Below, piece after piece: positions 61,447 to 64,000 of a stretch of DNA of 64,000 bases. Numbering within the stretch: position 1 is the stretch's first letter; each line of letters begins with the position of its first letter. The position numbers were made by a program, and so were the translations under genes. Origin of the DNA: Pistricoccus aurantiacus (GTDB lineage: Bacteria > Pseudomonadota > Gammaproteobacteria > Pseudomonadales > Halomonadaceae); assembly GCF_042682565.1 (NCBI RefSeq), contig NZ_JBHUIC010000029.1; one strand, 5' to 3'. The notes below the pieces were generated by a model, which saw only the letters and a program-made list of their open reading frames with translations, did no database searches and was not told the DNA's origin.

Positions 61447-62640
61447 TCAGCGATCGATGAAGCGACGAATACGCCGAGCGGCTTCAATGGTGGCTTCAAG
61501 CTCCGCCACCAGGGCCAGGCGAACCCGCCCGGCGCCAGGGTTGATGCCTTGGGCGTTGGCTCGCCCCATGTAGGCCCCGGGCAGTACCGCGACGTTTTCC
61601 TCGGCGCAAAGCTTTTGAGCAAAGGCTTCGTCATCGCCGTCGGGCACCGCCGGCCACAGGTAAAAACTCGCGCGTGGCCTGGGAAAATCCATCACCGGGG
61701 CAAGAATTTCGCCTACGGCGGCAAACTTTTCTCGATAGGCGTCCCGGTTGGCCTTGACGTGGGCTTCGTCCTGCCAGGCGCTGATCGAGGCGTGTTGCAG
61801 CGGCAGCGACATGGCGCAGCCGTGATAGGTGCGATAGCGCCTGAAGGGAGCGATCAGGCGCTCATCACCGGCGACGAAGCCGGAGCGTAGCCCGGGCAGG
61901 TTCGAGCGCTTGGAAAGGGAGTGAAACACCAGACAGCGGCGATAATCGTGACGACCCAGTGCCGCACAGGCCTGCAGCAGCCCCGGGGGCGGCGCGGCCT
62001 CGTCGAGATAGAGCTCGGAATAGCACTCGTCCGAGGCGACGATGAAATCGAATTCGTCCGCCAGCTCGATCAGCCGCTTGAAGTCTTCCATGGGAGTGAC
62101 CGCGCCGCTGGGGTTGCCCGGAGAGCAGACGAACACCAGCTGCACGTCTCGCCAGGTGGACGGCGTCACGCTGTCCAGATCCATGCGAAAGTCCTGCTTT
62201 GCGGTGCAATCCAGATACAGGGGTTTGCCCCCGGCCAACAGCGTGGCCCCTTCGTAGATCTGATAGAAGGGATTGGGCATCGCCACTCGGGCCGGTCGCG
62301 AGCGGTCCAGCGCCGCCTGGGCGAAGGCGAAGATCGCTTCCCGGGTGCCGTTGACCGGCAGCACCTGAGCGGCGGGATCGAGATCGGTCAGATCAAAACG
62401 GCGGGTCGCCCAGTCGGCGATTGCCTGGCGCAGCTCGGGAAGTCCGGCGATGGCGGGATAGCGGGCGAAATCCGCCTGATGACGGTGCAGGATCTCGAGC
62501 ACTCGGGCGGGCGGCGCGTGCTGCGGCTCGCCGATGGTCAGGCTGATAAAAGGACGATCCGTTGGCGGGGCGACACTTCGCATCAGCTGCGCGAGCTTTT
62601 CGAAGGGGTAGGGCTGCAGGGCGTCGAGATCCGGGTTCAT
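61447..62640 (-). CDS. dapC: Succinyldiaminopimelate transaminase
   Basis: A 397-residue class I/II PLP aminotransferase of the DapC type. The PLP Lys is in FHSLSKRSNLPGLRSGFVAG (SLSKRSN), with the conserved Asn/Pro of CSPGNPSGAVTP and Asp-Glu-Cys-Tyr of ASDECYSELY. The start at 62640 (MNPDLDALQPYPFEKL) is the standard DapC start. It lies between dapD and glnD, which is the conserved order. Confidence 0.93.
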   Translation of the reverse strand: MNPDLDALQPYPFEKLAQLMRSVAPPTDRPFISLTIGEPQHAPPARVLEILHRHQADFARYPAIAGLPELRQAIADWATRRFDLTDLDPAAQVLPVNGTREAIFAFAQAALDRSRPARVAMPNPFYQIYEGATLLAGGKPLYLDCTAKQDFRMDLDSVTPSTWRDVQLVFVCSPGNPSGAVTPMEDFKRLIELADEFDFIVASDECYSELYLDEAAPPPGLLQACAALGRHDYRRCLVFHSLSKRSNLPGLRSGFVAGDERLIAPFRRYRTYHGCAMSLPLQHASISAWQDEAHVKANRDAYREKFAAVGEILAPVMDFPRPRASFYLWPAVPDGDDEAFAQKLCAEENVAVLPGAYMGRANAQGINPGAGRVRLALVAELEATIEAARRIRRFIDR

Positions 62641-62751
62641 GAGCGTCTGGCGGTTATCGTTATTGGAAAGGGCGTCATGCCAAGCATATATAGACCTGGG
62701 CGCGGCGAACCCTGGATTATAGGGAAGCGCGCCGGGGGTCACAAACCGGCC

Positions 62752-64000
62752 CTAGACACTCAGTACCTCGATCAGCTGCTGGCGCAGTCGCTCCTGATGC
62801 TCCGGATCGGTAAGCGGCCGGCCGTTCTTCAGGGTGATGAAGAAGACGTCCTCGACTCGCTCTCCGAGAGTGGCGATCTTGGCAGCGGAAAGGGCGATAT
62901 CCTGCTCCATGAAGATGCGCCCGACCCGAGCCAGGAGGCCGGGGCGATCCGGGGCGATCAGCTCGAGCATGGTGCGCTCGTTAGCCGGGTCCTGCTCGAT
63001 GGCGACTCGGGTGGCCACCTTGAAATGCTTGAGCTGGCGCGGCGTGTGGCGGGTGACGATGCGCGGATAGTCGTCCGGGTCGTCGAGTTCCTCCACCAGA
63101 TGATGGCGAATCTCCTCGAGGCGTTCGCGATCGCGGATTACCTGACCCCACTGATCAAGCACGATGAAGGTATTGAGGGTCCAGTCGTTGCTGGAGGTAG
63201 CGATACGAGCATCGTGAATCGACAGTCCGAGCTCGTCCAGGGCCGCGGCGGTGGCGGCGAACAGATCGTCCACGGAGCGAGTATGGATGAAGATCTTGAC
63301 GCCGCCCTCGGCCATGTCGTCAGTGGGGGCGTTGATCAGTACCAGCGGAAGCGTCGAGCCGGGAGCCGAGTTCTGGTGAGCCAGAATGCCCTGAGTCTGC
63401 CAGGCGATCTCGCTGGCGGTGTACTGCAGGAAATAGTCATCACCCAGGGTATGCCACAGGCGTTCGATGCGTGCCTGCTCGGCACCCAGGTTGCTGAGCA
63501 GGGCCAGGGCTTCCGCTCGAGTTTCGCTGATCCAGTCGTCTCGATCCAGGGGGTTGTCCAGCCCTCGGCGCAGGGCACGCTTGGTTTCCGCGTGCAGTTG
63601 GCGTAAAAGTGATGCCCGCCAGCTATTCCACAGAGATGGATTGGTGGCGTTGATATCCGCCACGGTCAGCACGAAGAGATAGTCCAGGCTGATCTCGTCG
63701 CGCATCTGACTGGCGAAGTCGCGAATCACCTCCGGGTCGGTAATATCCCGCTTCTGCGAGACCTTCGACATCAATAGATGATTCTCCACCAGCCAGGTCA
63801 CCAGCCTGGTATCCTGGGGGGACAGGCCGTGACGCTCGCAGAAGTCCCGGGCGTCCACCGCTCCCAGCAGGGAATGATTGCCACCGCGGCCCTTGCCGAT
63901 ATCGTGATACAGCCCGGCGATCCACAGCAGTTCGAGCTTGGGCAACTGATGCACCAGCACCGAGGCGACCTGAAATTTCTCGCGTCCTTCCGGGCGGCGA
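62752..64000 (-). CDS. glnD: PII uridylyltransferase/uridylyl-removing enzyme, C-terminal part
   Basis: The reading frame is open to the right edge of the window, so only the last 416 residues or so of an approximately 890-residue enzyme are seen. The HD domain part is LLWIAGLYHDIGKGRGGNHS, and two ACT domains follow (VLINAPTDDMAEGGVKIFIH onward, and MLELIAPDRPGLLARVGRIF near the end). It uridylylates PII signal proteins in response to glutamine. The N-terminal nucleotidyltransferase domain lies beyond 64000. Confidence 0.95.
   Translation of the reverse strand, partial: RRPEGREKFQVASVLVHQLPKLELLWIAGLYHDIGKGRGGNHSLLGAVDARDFCERHGLSPQDTRLVTWLVENHLLMSKVSQKRDITDPEVIRDFASQMRDEISLDYLFVLTVADINATNPSLWNSWRASLLRQLHAETKRALRRGLDNPLDRDDWISETRAEALALLSNLGAEQARIERLWHTLGDDYFLQYTASEIAWQTQGILAHQNSAPGSTLPLVLINAPTDDMAEGGVKIFIHTRSVDDLFAATAAALDELGLSIHDARIATSSNDWTLNTFIVLDQWGQVIRDRERLEEIRHHLVEELDDPDDYPRIVTRHTPRQLKHFKVATRVAIEQDPANERTMLELIAPDRPGLLARVGRIFMEQDIALSAAKIATLGERVEDVFFITLKNGRPLTDPEHQERLRQQLIEVLSV

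Noticed and set aside
1..64000. CRISPR arrays, tRNA or rRNA genes, prophage or integrase modules.
   Set aside because: No spaced direct repeats, no tRNA cloverleaf with a TTC-A loop recognised, no rRNA sequence, and no integrase or phage structural genes were seen. A tRNA scan would settle the RNA part.

Overview
The window is G+C-rich chromosomal DNA from a gammaproteobacterium. Its housekeeping blocks (rsmD/ftsY-ftsE-ftsX-rpoH; argB-algC-dut-coaBC/radC-rpmB-rpmG-mutM; glnD-dapC-dapD-dapE) and the sequences of the proteins point to the Pseudomonas/Halomonas group, most likely Halomonadaceae. That placement is inference from gene order and protein character, not from a marker-gene tree. No rRNA, tRNA or CRISPR array was found.

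Layout. (1) 1-5600 is an accessory edge. It holds an A+T-richer block of an EamA exporter, a methyltransferase broken by one in-frame stop and an AraC regulator. An ISAs1-type transposase tail, the divergent pair argO/argP and a DUF1353 protein follow. (2) 5600-9200 carries an exported M20 dipeptidase, a periplasmic alpha-carbonic anhydrase and a LysR regulator. (3) 9369-18540 is a run of plus-strand genes: a YcaC-type hydrolase, an amidohydrolase truncated at both ends, an RND efflux adaptor and pump, a Tat-exported flavin alpha-hydroxy-acid oxidase, an exported metallo-beta-lactamase-fold hydrolase and a pirin. (4) 18750-24020 is a minus-strand quinone/electrophile stress set: SDR, pirin, DoxX, glutathionyl-hydroquinone reductase YqjG, WrbA and a LysR regulator. 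It recalls the E. coli yqjFG-yhaJ-yhaK neighbourhood. (5) 24200-29075 holds an SOS-controlled umuDC pair, a wrecked arsenic operon (arsR stub, intact arsH, arsB with internal deletions), a small umuC-like scrap and an MFS pump. (6) 29083-33632 encodes a two-subunit NAD-linked formate dehydrogenase.

(7) From 33.8 kb onward the window is mostly core genome: bolA, rimI, rsmD, ftsYEX, rpoH, argB, algC, dut, coaBC, radC, rpmBG, mutM, rlmI, trpS, malic enzyme, aconitase, a peroxiredoxin with thioredoxin reductase, slyX, a membrane-anchored cold-shock-domain protein, dapE/D/C, and the C-terminal part of glnD running off the right edge.

The genes fall into working sets. ArgP probably controls ArgO. 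The LysR at 23-24 kb probably controls the quinone-detoxification genes. LexA controls umuDC. The peroxiredoxin is probably reduced through thioredoxin by TrxB. DapC/D/E form the succinylase route to diaminopimelate and lysine. Several genes are broken (methyltransferase, amidohydrolase, arsB, arsR), which shows that the first 29 kb is under active gain and loss. No wholly new defence or mobile system was found. The best leads are the membrane-tethered cold-shock protein, the exported oxidase/hydrolase/RND cassette, the quinone-stress cluster with a possible second WrbA start, and the gene-decay junctions.
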